The position numbers and the translations under genes are program-made. The notes under the pieces are model-generated. The model was given only the letters and a program-made list of their open reading frames with translations. It had not been told where the DNA came from and searched no databases. From the NCBI GenBank assembly GCA_016213405.1, contig JACRAM010000071.1, positions 62,001 to 126,000 on the forward strand: a DNA stretch of 64,000 bases, in the 5' to 3' direction. Shown piece after piece: positions 17,103 through 24,880 of the stretch (the stretch's first letter is position 1; every line of letters starts with the position of its first letter). The DNA comes from Bacteroidota bacterium. Lineage in GTDB: Bacteria > Bacteroidota > Bacteroidia > Palsa-948.

Positions 17103-17231
17103 ATGCAACAGATTCTTGTATATCTCATGCTCGCATCCGCTGTTTTCTACCTCGGCTATCGCGCTTATCTGACTTTCAGAAAAAAATCCGCAAAGGGCTG
17201 TGCATCCTGTCCGGCAAACGAGAAGGCTTAA
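17103..17231 (+). CDS. FeoB-associated Cys-rich membrane protein (small)
   Basis: A 42-residue protein: MQQILVYLMLASAVFYLGYR forms one membrane helix, followed by a basic stretch (TFRKKSAKG) and a CASCP motif near the end. This layout matches the small 'FeoB-associated Cys-rich' membrane proteins that often follow feoB in Bacteroidota; their role in ferrous iron uptake is presumed, not proven. No feoB is in this window, so this copy is detached. A -7 box TAAGTTTG ends 3 nt before the ATG, supporting both the gene and a leaderless mRNA. The stop codon overlaps the stop of the convergent gene by about 4 bp. Confidence 0.7.
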   Translation: MQQILVYLMLASAVFYLGYRAYLTFRKKSAKGCASCPANEKA

Positions 17232-17749
17232 TTACTTATTTCTATCACTTCCTTCAGTTTATCGTACATCTCCTTGCTTTGTGCCTTGAAATACGAATGA
17301 GAAAAAACAAAAAGTGATTTCCAGAAAATATTTTTTCCTGTAATATGATTTGAAGAAATAATTTCTGTTGACGTTCCTTTATTGATGAATTTAATTTTGC
17401 ACTCATTCGTGAGCATATCGTTGTCGAGAGAAAAAGCAAACACTTCATTTTCTTTGAACTCTGTTATTTCCTGTGACACAATATACGTTTCGCTCCCCTG
17501 CACAAGCGTTAATTCCATTTTGCTTCCTATTTCATTTTGCTTACCATTGAGCAGTCTTATTCCTTTAAATCCCGGAACCCATTCAGATAATTTTAATACA
17601 TTATTAAAAATTTTGAAAGATTGTTCAATGGGTTTATTCACAGTAACTTTGTTTTCATATTCGAAAGAAGGAATAAAAATGCCAAGAGAGAAAAAGGTAA
17701 TAACTATTACAAAGAGAACCAGACCGGAATACTTCAGGGTTTTTTTCAT
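17228..17749 (-). CDS. SRPBCC (START-like) domain protein with N-terminal membrane anchor
   Basis: A 173-residue protein. One hydrophobic helix (residues 7-28) is followed by a helix-grip fold: 'FEYENKVTVNKPIEQSFKIF' as first strand and helix, 'SEWVPGFKGIRLLNG', and a terminal long helix. SRPBCC proteins bind hydrophobic ligands in a central cavity, but the ligand here is unknown. Its ATG overlaps the kynureninase stop by 4 bp (ATGA), so the two are translationally coupled. Confidence 0.75.
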   Translation of the reverse strand: MKKTLKYSGLVLFVIVITFFSLGIFIPSFEYENKVTVNKPIEQSFKIFNNVLKLSEWVPGFKGIRLLNGKQNEIGSKMELTLVQGSETYIVSQEITEFKENEVFAFSLDNDMLTNECKIKFINKGTSTEIISSNHITGKNIFWKSLFVFSHSYFKAQSKEMYDKLKEVIEISN

Positions 17750-19008
17750 ATTTCTTTTCTAAGTATTTCTCCAAACCTGAAAATATCCTCAAATGAATTA
17801 TACAGCGGAACGGGTGCACAGCGGATTACGTTTGGTTCACGCCAGTCAGCAATCACACCTTCATTTATCAATTTGTTAAATAATTCTTTTCCCCTACCGT
17901 GCGCAATGATACTCAATTGACATCCTCTTTCTTTTGGCGTAATTATTTCCTGCTTGTGAATTCCTGCTTGTGCATTAATTTCTTGAATGATAAACTCCAA
18001 ATATCCTGTTAGCTTTTTACTTTTCTCTGCGAGCGTATCTATTCCCGCTTCCATAAAAATATCGAGAGCCGCTTTATGTGCCGCCATTGAAAGAACAGAC
18101 GCGTTACTCACCTGCCATGCTTCCGCAGTAGGAATCGGCACAAAGTTTTTTTCCATTTTAAAACGCTTCTCTTTATTATATCCCCACCACCCGGCAAACA
18201 TCGGTAAATCTTTATTGTGATGTTTTTCATGAATGAATGCTCCGGCAACATTTCCCGGTCCTGAATTCAGATATTTATAAGAACACCAGCAGGCAAAATC
18301 CACATTCCAGTTGTGAAGATTCATTTTAATATTTCCTGCCGCATGCGCCAGATCAAAACCAACCCTTGCTCCTGCTTTGTGCCCCGCTTCGGTGATTGAT
18401 TTCATGTCGAACGCCTGTCCGTTGTAATAATTCACTCCTCCTATGAAAACCAGCGCGAGTTCGTTTTTATTTTTTTCGATGGCAGATAAAACATCTTCGT
18501 GGCGGATACAGTGTTCGCCTGCTCTTGGCGCTACTTCAATGATTGCATTTTCAGGATTATACCCGTGAAATTTTACCTGTGATTCAATTGCGTACTGATC
18601 GGATGGAAATGCTTTTGCTTCGCATAGAATTTTATATCGCTCTTTTTCCGGACGATAAAATGACACAAACAAAAAATGAATGTTGCTCGTCAGCTGGTTC
18701 ATTGCTACTACTTCACTCTGTTTCGCTCCAACAATTTTCGAAAGCGATTCAGCCAGAGTTTCATGATAGGAAAACCAAGGATTCTTCGCTTTGAAATGTC
18801 CTTCCACTCCAAACTTTGCCCAGACATCCAATTCATGCTGAATATATTTTGAAGCGGACTTCGGCTGAAGCCCGAGAGAATTGCCTGTGAAGTAAATCAC
18901 ATTTTTCCCTTTATGCTTCGGAAATAAAAATTTCGAACGGAATTTTTTCAGCGGATCTTTTTTATCCTGTGCTTGGGCGAATTGAAGTGCGTTTTCGTAT
19001 TTCATCAT
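17746..19008 (-). CDS. kynU: Kynureninase
   Basis: A 420-residue PLP enzyme that cleaves L-kynurenine or 3-hydroxykynurenine to anthranilate or 3-hydroxyanthranilate plus alanine, in tryptophan breakdown or de novo NAD synthesis. Landmarks are 'IYFTGNSLGLQPKSA', 'FDLAHAAGN' and 'CWCSYKYLNSGPG', the last holding the PLP lysine, then 'FAGWWGY'. Length is normal for the family. No other kynurenine-pathway gene is in the window. A -7 box (minus strand 19034-19027) lies 18 nt upstream of the start and abuts that of hemL. Confidence 0.95.
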   Translation of the reverse strand: MMKYENALQFAQAQDKKDPLKKFRSKFLFPKHKGKNVIYFTGNSLGLQPKSASKYIQHELDVWAKFGVEGHFKAKNPWFSYHETLAESLSKIVGAKQSEVVAMNQLTSNIHFLFVSFYRPEKERYKILCEAKAFPSDQYAIESQVKFHGYNPENAIIEVAPRAGEHCIRHEDVLSAIEKNKNELALVFIGGVNYYNGQAFDMKSITEAGHKAGARVGFDLAHAAGNIKMNLHNWNVDFACWCSYKYLNSGPGNVAGAFIHEKHHNKDLPMFAGWWGYNKEKRFKMEKNFVPIPTAEAWQVSNASVLSMAAHKAALDIFMEAGIDTLAEKSKKLTGYLEFIIQEINAQAGIHKQEIITPKERGCQLSIIAHGRGKELFNKLINEGVIADWREPNVIRCAPVPLYNSFEDIFRFGEILRKEI

Positions 19009-19026
19009 TCTTCACTAAGAAAGAGC

Positions 19027-19042
19027 CAAAGATATATCTTTG
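19027..19042. promoter_or_regulatory. Perfect palindrome formed by divergent kynU and hemL -7 boxes
   Basis: CAAAGATATATCTTTG is a perfect 16-bp palindrome. Its right half TATCTTTG (19035-19042) is the hemL box and its left half, read on the minus strand, is the kynU box. The two boxes abut with no spacer. Confidence 0.65.
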
Positions 19043-19050
19043 CGCCAAGT

Positions 19051-20358
19051 ATGAAGAAAGAAAAATCCCGAAGGAACAAATCAGAAGCATTATACCAAAA
19101 AGCAAAAAGCTATTTTCCCGGAGGTGTGAATTCTCCCGTACGCGCTTTTCGCTCGGTGGGAGGAACTCCGTTATTTATTGACCGCGGAAAAGGTTCTCAC
19201 ATCTGGGATGCTGACGGAAACGAGTACATTGATTTTTGTTGTTCGTGGGGACCGCTGATTCTCGGGCACGCGCATCCGAAAGTGGTGGAAGCAATAAAAT
19301 CTACTGTAGAAAAGGGAAGTTCATTCGGTGCTCCAACAGAACTGGAAAATAAATTGGCAGAATTAATTCTGTCGAATAATAAGTTCATTGAGAAAATCCG
19401 TTTTGTGAGTTCGGGAACGGAAGCGGTGATGAGCGCAATTCGTCTGGCGAGAGGATTTACAAAACGAAATAAAATTTTAAAGTTTGAAGGATGTTATCAC
19501 GGGCATTCGGATTCTTTGCTGGTGAAAGCAGGTTCGGGTTTGGTGACTTTCGGGAATACTTCCTCCGCAGGAGTTCCCGAAGCATTTGTGAACGAAACAA
19601 TTGTTTGTCCGCTGAATAATAAAGAAGCGGTACGCGAAGCATTCGCAAAATTCAAAAATCAAATTGCCTGCATTATCATCGAACCGATTCCTGCCAATAA
19701 CGGTTTGCTATTGCAGGATAAATCTTATTTGCAATTCCTCCGCAACATCTGTACAGAAAATAAATCGCTCTTGATTTTTGATGAAGTGATTTCAGGATTC
19801 AGAATCGGATTCACTGGCGCAGCAGGTTTCTATAATATCAAACCCGATATTATTACTTACGGAAAAATTATCGGTGGCGGTTTGCCTGTTGGCGCTTACG
19901 GAGCAAGTGCGGAAATCATGAGCAAGATTTCTCCCGAAGGAGATGTGTATCAGGCGGGAACGCTTAGCGGAAATCCTGTGGCGATGGCAGCAGGAATTGC
20001 ACAGCTTACTGAATGTTTGAAGAAAGGATTTTACAAAGGGCTTGAGAAGAAGACGAAAATGTTTGTGGAGAATATAAAGTCACAAATCATAAGTCACAAA
20101 TCACAAGTAAAAGTTTTTTCAATTGGAAGTATATTTTGGCTTGCGTTTACGGATAAAGAAAAAATCAAAAGTGCAGAAGAAATTGATGCTGACTCCATGA
20201 AACATTTCAGAAAATCGTATCACAAACTTTTAGAAAGCGGAGTTTATCTCGGACCTTCGGGATATGAAGTGGGGTTTGTGAGTGAGGCACATACGGAAGG
20301 TGATTTGAAAAAAGCGGGAGAAATTATTTCCGAAAGCTTGAAAAAAATCACTGCTTAA
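19051..20358 (+). CDS. hemL: Glutamate-1-semialdehyde 2,1-aminomutase
   Basis: A 435-residue PLP aminomutase converting glutamate-1-semialdehyde to 5-aminolevulinate, the first committed tetrapyrrole precursor in the C5 pathway. It shows 'YFPGGVNSPVRAF' near the N-terminus, 'GCYHGHSDSLL', 'LLIFDEVISGFR' and 'GKIIGGGLPVGAYGA' with the PLP lysine. ATG 19051 is chosen because the -7 box ends only 8 nt upstream, so longer in-frame extensions would not be transcribed. The 3' end overlaps the convergent T9SS cargo gene by 11 bp. Confidence 0.96.
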   Translation: MKKEKSRRNKSEALYQKAKSYFPGGVNSPVRAFRSVGGTPLFIDRGKGSHIWDADGNEYIDFCCSWGPLILGHAHPKVVEAIKSTVEKGSSFGAPTELENKLAELILSNNKFIEKIRFVSSGTEAVMSAIRLARGFTKRNKILKFEGCYHGHSDSLLVKAGSGLVTFGNTSSAGVPEAFVNETIVCPLNNKEAVREAFAKFKNQIACIIIEPIPANNGLLLQDKSYLQFLRNICTENKSLLIFDEVISGFRIGFTGAAGFYNIKPDIITYGKIIGGGLPVGAYGASAEIMSKISPEGDVYQAGTLSGNPVAMAAGIAQLTECLKKGFYKGLEKKTKMFVENIKSQIISHKSQVKVFSIGSIFWLAFTDKEKIKSAEEIDADSMKHFRKSYHKLLESGVYLGPSGYEVGFVSEAHTEGDLKKAGEIISESLKKITA

Positions 20359-21640
20359 TAAATCTCAAAGCAGGAAAAGAATTCAATCCATCTTCTTGCT
20401 TTAATCTGAAAAAATAAACTCCTTTCGGAAGTTGCTTGGTGTCAATTGAAAATACATTTCCGCTTTGCGCTTTTGCTTCCTGTTTCAAAGTTCTTCCAAA
20501 AATATCTGTGATTGTATATTCAACATTTGCGTTTGTGGCAGATTCAAAATGAATATTTATTTCATCAGTTGCCGGATTCGGGGAAAGAGAAGCGCCATCG
20601 TAATAATTCTGAAAGCAATTGACGTGAACAATATTTGAATAAGAAAACTTTCCGTCAAAATCCGTTTGCTTCAGGCGGTAGTAATAATATTCATCTTCTT
20701 CAGTAAATTCTGTTTTATAATTTTTCTGCGTGCTGCTGTTACCTGCTCCTTTAATTTCTCCCAGTTTTTCAAATTCAAGTCCATATTTGCTTTTTTCAAT
20801 GGTGAAATAATCATTGTTGGTTTCTGAAGCGGTTGCCCATTCAAATATTTTTTTGTTTGCATCACATTTGCCTGTGAAGGAGAGTAATTCAACAGGCAAT
20901 AATCCTGAAACTGTAATGGGAGAAATAAAAATATATTGGTATTGAGAAACTCCGTAACGCACCGGAGAGCCAGCCGGTGCAGGACAATGTGTTGGCGGAT
21001 CTTGACTTAAATATACTATTGTGATTTGTTTTATCTGCTGCCCTGCCGTTCCAACTGAAACTGCCTGATTGGCACAGGCACCATTTACACTGTTTGCTGT
21101 TAAGACCCTTGAATTTCCTGAAGTCGTATTATCAATTGCTCCGGAAATTGTTACGGTTGGAATAACCGGACTGCTTGCATTATCAAGGGCATTGATTGTA
21201 GCTTTATCCTGATAGTACACATAATAATTAGATCCATCATAGTAAAAAGTTTCCGTGATATCATAAATATTAAAGGTGACGGGAGCAATAACAATATTTG
21301 GGAAATTTATAGTTACAGTAATACTATTATCCCAAACGCCAGTTCCTGAACCATTTCCCGAGCCACTCATTTCTAATCTTAAGCCAGTGTATGTTCCGCA
21401 ATTTTGAGCTTGATCGCCACTTGTACCGCTTATGGCAGATGTTCCTGAAGAGCCGCTTTCTCGTCTGTCAAAAACTCCACCTCCTGCTGTGGCAGTTGTG
21501 ACATTAAAATTAACCGAAGGGTTCCAACTGGCTGAGTTGCTAGAATATCCGGTCCAGTTAAAGGTAGTTTGTGCAATGACTGAAAAAGAATATATAAAAC
21601 TTATTAATAAAAAAAGGTAATTATTTTTATTCGATTTCAT
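20348..21640 (-). CDS. Secreted protein with T9SS type A C-terminal sorting domain
   Basis: A 430-residue exported protein starting MKSNKNNYLFLLISFIYSFS. The N-terminal half is Ser/Thr/Gly-rich beta structure of no recognised family. 'LPVELLSFTGKCD' followed by 'FEWATASETNNDYFTIEKS' is the fibronectin-like domain that often precedes type A sorting domains. The end, 'LSPNPATDEINIHF', 'ITDIFGRTLK' and 'LPKGVYFFRLKQEDG', is the sorting domain. It is a probable client of the PorV encoded upstream. The ATG at 21640 is preferred over an in-frame start at 21655. Confidence 0.85.
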   Translation of the reverse strand: MKSNKNNYLFLLISFIYSFSVIAQTTFNWTGYSSNSASWNPSVNFNVTTATAGGGVFDRRESGSSGTSAISGTSGDQAQNCGTYTGLRLEMSGSGNGSGTGVWDNSITVTINFPNIVIAPVTFNIYDITETFYYDGSNYYVYYQDKATINALDNASSPVIPTVTISGAIDNTTSGNSRVLTANSVNGACANQAVSVGTAGQQIKQITIVYLSQDPPTHCPAPAGSPVRYGVSQYQYIFISPITVSGLLPVELLSFTGKCDANKKIFEWATASETNNDYFTIEKSKYGLEFEKLGEIKGAGNSSTQKNYKTEFTEEDEYYYYRLKQTDFDGKFSYSNIVHVNCFQNYYDGASLSPNPATDEINIHFESATNANVEYTITDIFGRTLKQEAKAQSGNVFSIDTKQLPKGVYFFRLKQEDGLNSFPALRFIKQ

Positions 21641-21733
21641 ATTTAAAATCTGCAACTGGTTTGTTACTATTAGGGAACAAGGTAGAAAAAAATCTTTTCC
21701 TGCTTATTGACTTAAAGCATCTTTTTAGACCAA

Positions 21734-22555
21734 TTAAAGGTTTACGGCTATCAATACCAACAGGAGCTGCAGCAAAATCATCCCATCCATCCATAGCGAA
21801 TAAAAATACTCTGAGCGTGATTCGCTTGCATTAAAAATCAGAATGACAGTTACAAGTGATGAAAACAATAATGCGATTTGAATTTTCAAAACGTAATCAG
21901 ACAAAAATACCAACGCAGAAAAAATTAAAAGAAAAATCACGCAAAGAAGTTTTGCCGGCATCTCACCATAAATTACAGGCAATGTTTTTACTGCTGACTT
22001 TCGGTCAATTTCTATATCGCGGATGTTAAAAGCGATGGCTAATGAGAGCAGGAAAAAAAACCGAGACAGTCCTCCCCCTGCACCCCCTCCAGAGGGGGAT
22101 AAAAATAACACAGGAAAATAATAGGTAATGCAAGTCCATACAAGTGCAACCAGCGCTGCCTTAACAAGCGGAATTCTTCTGAGATTGGTGAAAGGAAGAA
22201 AGTAGGAAAGCGAGATGAGACCAAAAAGTAAAAACCATAAAATAAAATTAAGAGGAAAAGAGAAAATGATTATTGCAATTCCCACTAATGCAATTGCAGA
22301 TAAAATCATCAGTGGTTTTTTGTTTTCAAAAATCCAGTGATGGCGTTCTGACTTGCTGTCACCGGATGCTTTAGCCGTGTAAAACAACCGCTGAAAATTA
22401 TACAGTGCAAACGTGCTTGCACACACAAACAAAATATATAGCCAGTTAATTTCGGAATGAATAAGAAAATAGGTCTCAATGGTCATCGCACCTGCACAGA
22501 AAGAAATAAAAAGGTTGGAGTAAAGCAGGAAGTCAGCCCACTTTTTGATTTTCAC
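21734..22555 (-). CDS. UbiA-family prenyltransferase-like membrane protein
   Basis: A 273-residue protein with about seven to eight membrane helices. 'FNIRDIEIDRKSAVKTLP' matches the second Asp-rich motif of UbiA prenyltransferases. The first motif appears only as 'LYNFQRLFYTAKAS', without the usual NDxxD, so catalytic competence is uncertain. The start is GTG at 22555, overlapping the previous stop as GTGA. A 36-bp palindromic element (22070-22105) adds SPSGGGAGGGLS between two predicted membrane helices. Confidence 0.7.
   Translation of the reverse strand: MKIKKWADFLLYSNLFISFCAGAMTIETYFLIHSEINWLYILFVCASTFALYNFQRLFYTAKASGDSKSERHHWIFENKKPLMILSAIALVGIAIIIFSFPLNFILWFLLFGLISLSYFLPFTNLRRIPLVKAALVALVWTCITYYFPVLFLSPSGGGAGGGLSRFFFLLSLAIAFNIRDIEIDRKSAVKTLPVIYGEMPAKLLCVIFLLIFSALVFLSDYVLKIQIALLFSSLVTVILIFNASESRSEYFYSLWMDGMILLQLLLVLIAVNL
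22070..22105. repeat. Dispersed 36-bp palindromic element inside the UbiA gene
   Basis: Same sequence as 16015-16050 apart from 2 of 36 bases. It contains the perfect core CCCCCTCCAGAGGGGG and is translated in frame as a Gly-rich loop. Confidence 0.8.
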
Positions 22556-23343
22556 TTTTTATTTTTTTTGTGCTTTTTGTGATTCCATACACCATAACCA
22601 ATTTCAAAGCCAATTTCCGCACTCCAACCACAAACAATATATCTGAAATTTTTACCTCCAATCATTTCCCATGTTTTATCTCCAATCGACATCCATGTTT
22701 TATCTGGAACGGCCCATACACCCAATCCAACTGCCAATCCGATTCCCGCACCAATAAGACTGTGCATGAAGTTCTTCTTCCGCGCTACTTTTTCGTAGCC
22801 CATCAGGTAAGTATCATACTGCAGATAATTTTTGTTCTCAATTTTTGCCGTATCTATCTTAATCACAGGTATCAGCGTGTGAAGCGGGGTAACCGCAGGC
22901 GCAATGGGCGAAAGCAACACCGCGTTTGAAAGAGCAATAGGCGAACCGGCTCCAACCACAAACCCGAAAATGAACGGCCATTTGTTTTTATAATGCTGGT
23001 CGGCTTCGCGCTCGCCAAGCATGAACATTTTTGCTTCAAGAACCGTGAATACGTTGCCAATGGTGGAATCATGGAAATAAACAATTCTTTCCTGTCCGTT
23101 GGAAAACTTCAATGAAAAAATCCTGTCCTTCTCCACATCCTGCACATGCGGCTTTCTTGTTCTTTTTTCGGGAAGAAATCTGACAAGGTGATAAACGGTA
23201 TCCACCACTTTCACTGCTCTCACTTCACCGTTCAGAAAGAAAAGCGTGTCAAGTTGCGAGGTATCCGAAGTAGTTGAAATCTGTGAAAATGCATTGAGAG
23301 AGAATAATACTATAATAAGGAAGGAAAATTTTCTGAAAATCAT
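22552..23343 (-). CDS. Hypothetical secreted/membrane protein
   Basis: A 263-residue protein with signal peptide MIFRKFSFLIIVLFSLNAFS. A soluble part 'LDTLFFLNGEVRAVKVVDT' and 'RIFSLKFSNGQERIVYF' looks like a small beta domain. Two hydrophobic segments ('WPFIFGFVVGAGSPIALSN' and 'SLIGAGIGLAVGLGVW') resemble glycine-zipper membrane hairpins. I recognise no named family. A -7 box TACTTTTG (minus strand 23356-23349) ends 5 nt before the ATG. It is translationally coupled to the UbiA gene. Confidence 0.6.
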   Translation of the reverse strand: MIFRKFSFLIIVLFSLNAFSQISTTSDTSQLDTLFFLNGEVRAVKVVDTVYHLVRFLPEKRTRKPHVQDVEKDRIFSLKFSNGQERIVYFHDSTIGNVFTVLEAKMFMLGEREADQHYKNKWPFIFGFVVGAGSPIALSNAVLLSPIAPAVTPLHTLIPVIKIDTAKIENKNYLQYDTYLMGYEKVARKKNFMHSLIGAGIGLAVGLGVWAVPDKTWMSIGDKTWEMIGGKNFRYIVCGWSAEIGFEIGYGVWNHKKHKKNKK

Positions 23344-23410
23344 CGTTACAAAAGTAGTAAAACCCCCTTCTTTCCTATGAAAAAATATTTCGGTGTATTG
23401 GATTTATATT

Positions 23411-23418
23411 TATATTTG
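23411..23418 (+). promoter_or_regulatory. -7 box for nusA-infB
   Basis: TATATTTG matches TAnnTTTG, with a TTTC at 23387-23390 as a weak -33 (20-nt spacer). It predicts a leader of about 75-80 nt that holds the hairpin at 23439-23463. Confidence 0.5.
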
Positions 23419-23438
23419 CACCAGATATGAAGTTGGAG

Positions 23439-23470
23439 AAGGGGGATTGACAAAGTCCCCCTTTTCTTTT
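23439..23470 (+). terminator. Terminator-like hairpin in the nusA leader
   Basis: AAGGGGGA (23439-23446) pairs with TCCCCCTT (23456-23463), followed by a T-rich run. A 7-codon reading frame MKLEKGD (23427-23450) overlaps its 5' arm. The arrangement is that of an attenuator. Confidence 0.5.
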
Positions 23471-23501
23471 CTAATCGCTCAAAAAATTAAAAACAATAAC
23501 A

Positions 23502-24776
23502 ATGGCTACTAAAACAGCACCAAAAGCAGACAACCTGGCAACCCTGATTGAGTCGTTTTCGGAGTTCAAGGAAGTAAAGAATATTGATCGCGTAACGCTC
23601 ATCAGCATCCTAGAAGATGTTTTCAGAGGAATCATCCGAAAAAAATACGGTGCGGATGAAAACTTTGACGTGATTGTGAATGACAAAGGCAAACCAGAAA
23701 TATGGCACAACCGAAAAGTTGTAGATGATGAGTTTGCCGAAGATAGTTTTGATTATGATCCGAACAAACATATTTCACTCACTGATGCTCACAAAATTGA
23801 CAAAGATTTCAGTTTAGATGAAGATGTGGCTCAGGAAGTGAAACTCGATGATTTCGGGCGAAGAGCAATCCTCTCCATCCGCCAGAATTTAATTGGGCGC
23901 GTTCTTGACCTTGAGAAAGACGCTGTGTATAATAAGTATAAAGACCGCATAGGAGAAATCATCACAGGCGAAGTTTATCAGATATGGAAGCGCGAAATGC
24001 TGGTGCTGGATGATGATGGCAACGAACTCATCATGCCGAAGATGGAGCAAATCCCCAGCGACTTTTTCAAAAAAGGAGATACCATCCGTGCCGTGATTGC
24101 CCGTGTGGAAATGAAAAACAACAGTCCGCTCATCGTTCTCTCAAGAACTTCTCCTGCATTTCTTGAAAGATTATTTGAACTGGAAGTGCCTGAGATTTTT
24201 GACGGACTTATCACTATCAAAAAAATCGTTCGCGAACCGGGAGAGCGCGCCAAAGTGGCTGTTGAATCGTATGACGACCGCATTGACCCCGTGGGCGCCT
24301 GCGTGGGAATGAAAGGCTCGCGCATTCACGGAATTGTGCGCGAACTGAAAAACGAAAACATTGACGTAATCAATTATACATCTAACTCAACTCTTTTCAT
24401 TCAGCGTGCGTTAAGCCCCGCGAAGATTACTTCCGTCAAATTAGATGATGAAAAGCACCGCGCGGAAGTTTACCTGAAACCCGATCAGATTTCTCTCGCT
24501 ATCGGAAAAGGCGGACATAACATTCGGCTTGCCGGGAAACTTACAGGCTATGAGATTGATGTGTTCCGCGATGTGGAAGAAGAAATTGAAGACGTTGAAC
24601 TGGATGAATTCGCAGAAGATATTGAAGAATGGATTATTGATGAACTCAAAAAAATTGGCTGCGACACCGCGAAAGCCGTTCTTGAACTGCCAAACGAAGA
24701 TTTGGTAAAACGCACCGAGCTTGAAGAAGAAACCATAAACGAAGTGAAGAAAATATTAAGAGCAGAATTTGAATAA
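23502..24776 (+). CDS. nusA: Transcription termination/antitermination factor NusA
   Basis: A 424-residue RNA-polymerase-binding factor controlling pausing, termination and antitermination. The N-terminal polymerase-binding domain (about 1-125) is followed by an S1 domain ('GEIITGEVYQIWKREMLVLD'), KH1 with 'GACVGMKGSRIHGIVREL', and KH2 with 'ISLAIGKGGHNIRLAGKLTG'. The C-terminal tail is acidic and helical. Unlike the common rimP-nusA-infB order, no rimP lies upstream. The gene instead begins after a hairpin-containing leader. infB follows 104 bp later across an inverted-repeat element. Confidence 0.97.
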   Translation: MATKTAPKADNLATLIESFSEFKEVKNIDRVTLISILEDVFRGIIRKKYGADENFDVIVNDKGKPEIWHNRKVVDDEFAEDSFDYDPNKHISLTDAHKIDKDFSLDEDVAQEVKLDDFGRRAILSIRQNLIGRVLDLEKDAVYNKYKDRIGEIITGEVYQIWKREMLVLDDDGNELIMPKMEQIPSDFFKKGDTIRAVIARVEMKNNSPLIVLSRTSPAFLERLFELEVPEIFDGLITIKKIVREPGERAKVAVESYDDRIDPVGACVGMKGSRIHGIVRELKNENIDVINYTSNSTLFIQRALSPAKITSVKLDDEKHRAEVYLKPDQISLAIGKGGHNIRLAGKLTGYEIDVFRDVEEEIEDVELDEFAEDIEEWIIDELKKIGCDTAKAVLELPNEDLVKRTELEEETINEVKKILRAEFE

Positions 24777-24784
24777 AACTATTT

Positions 24785-24867
24785 GATTACACCGATAAAA
24801 AAATAAGATTACACCGATTTCTTGAATAAATAATAATCGGTGTAATCTTCCTGAAATCTGTGTAATC
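24785..24867. repeat. Nested inverted repeat between nusA and infB
   Basis: The inner arms AAGATTACACCGATT (24805-24819) and AATCGGTGTAATCTT (24835-24849) are perfectly complementary. Outer arms GATTACACCGAT (24785-24796) and ATCTGTGTAATC (24856-24867) extend the fold-back. It is a likely non-coding dispersed element and would form a strong hairpin in the nusA-infB transcript. Confidence 0.7.
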
Positions 24868-24880
24868 AAAATAAAAAAAG

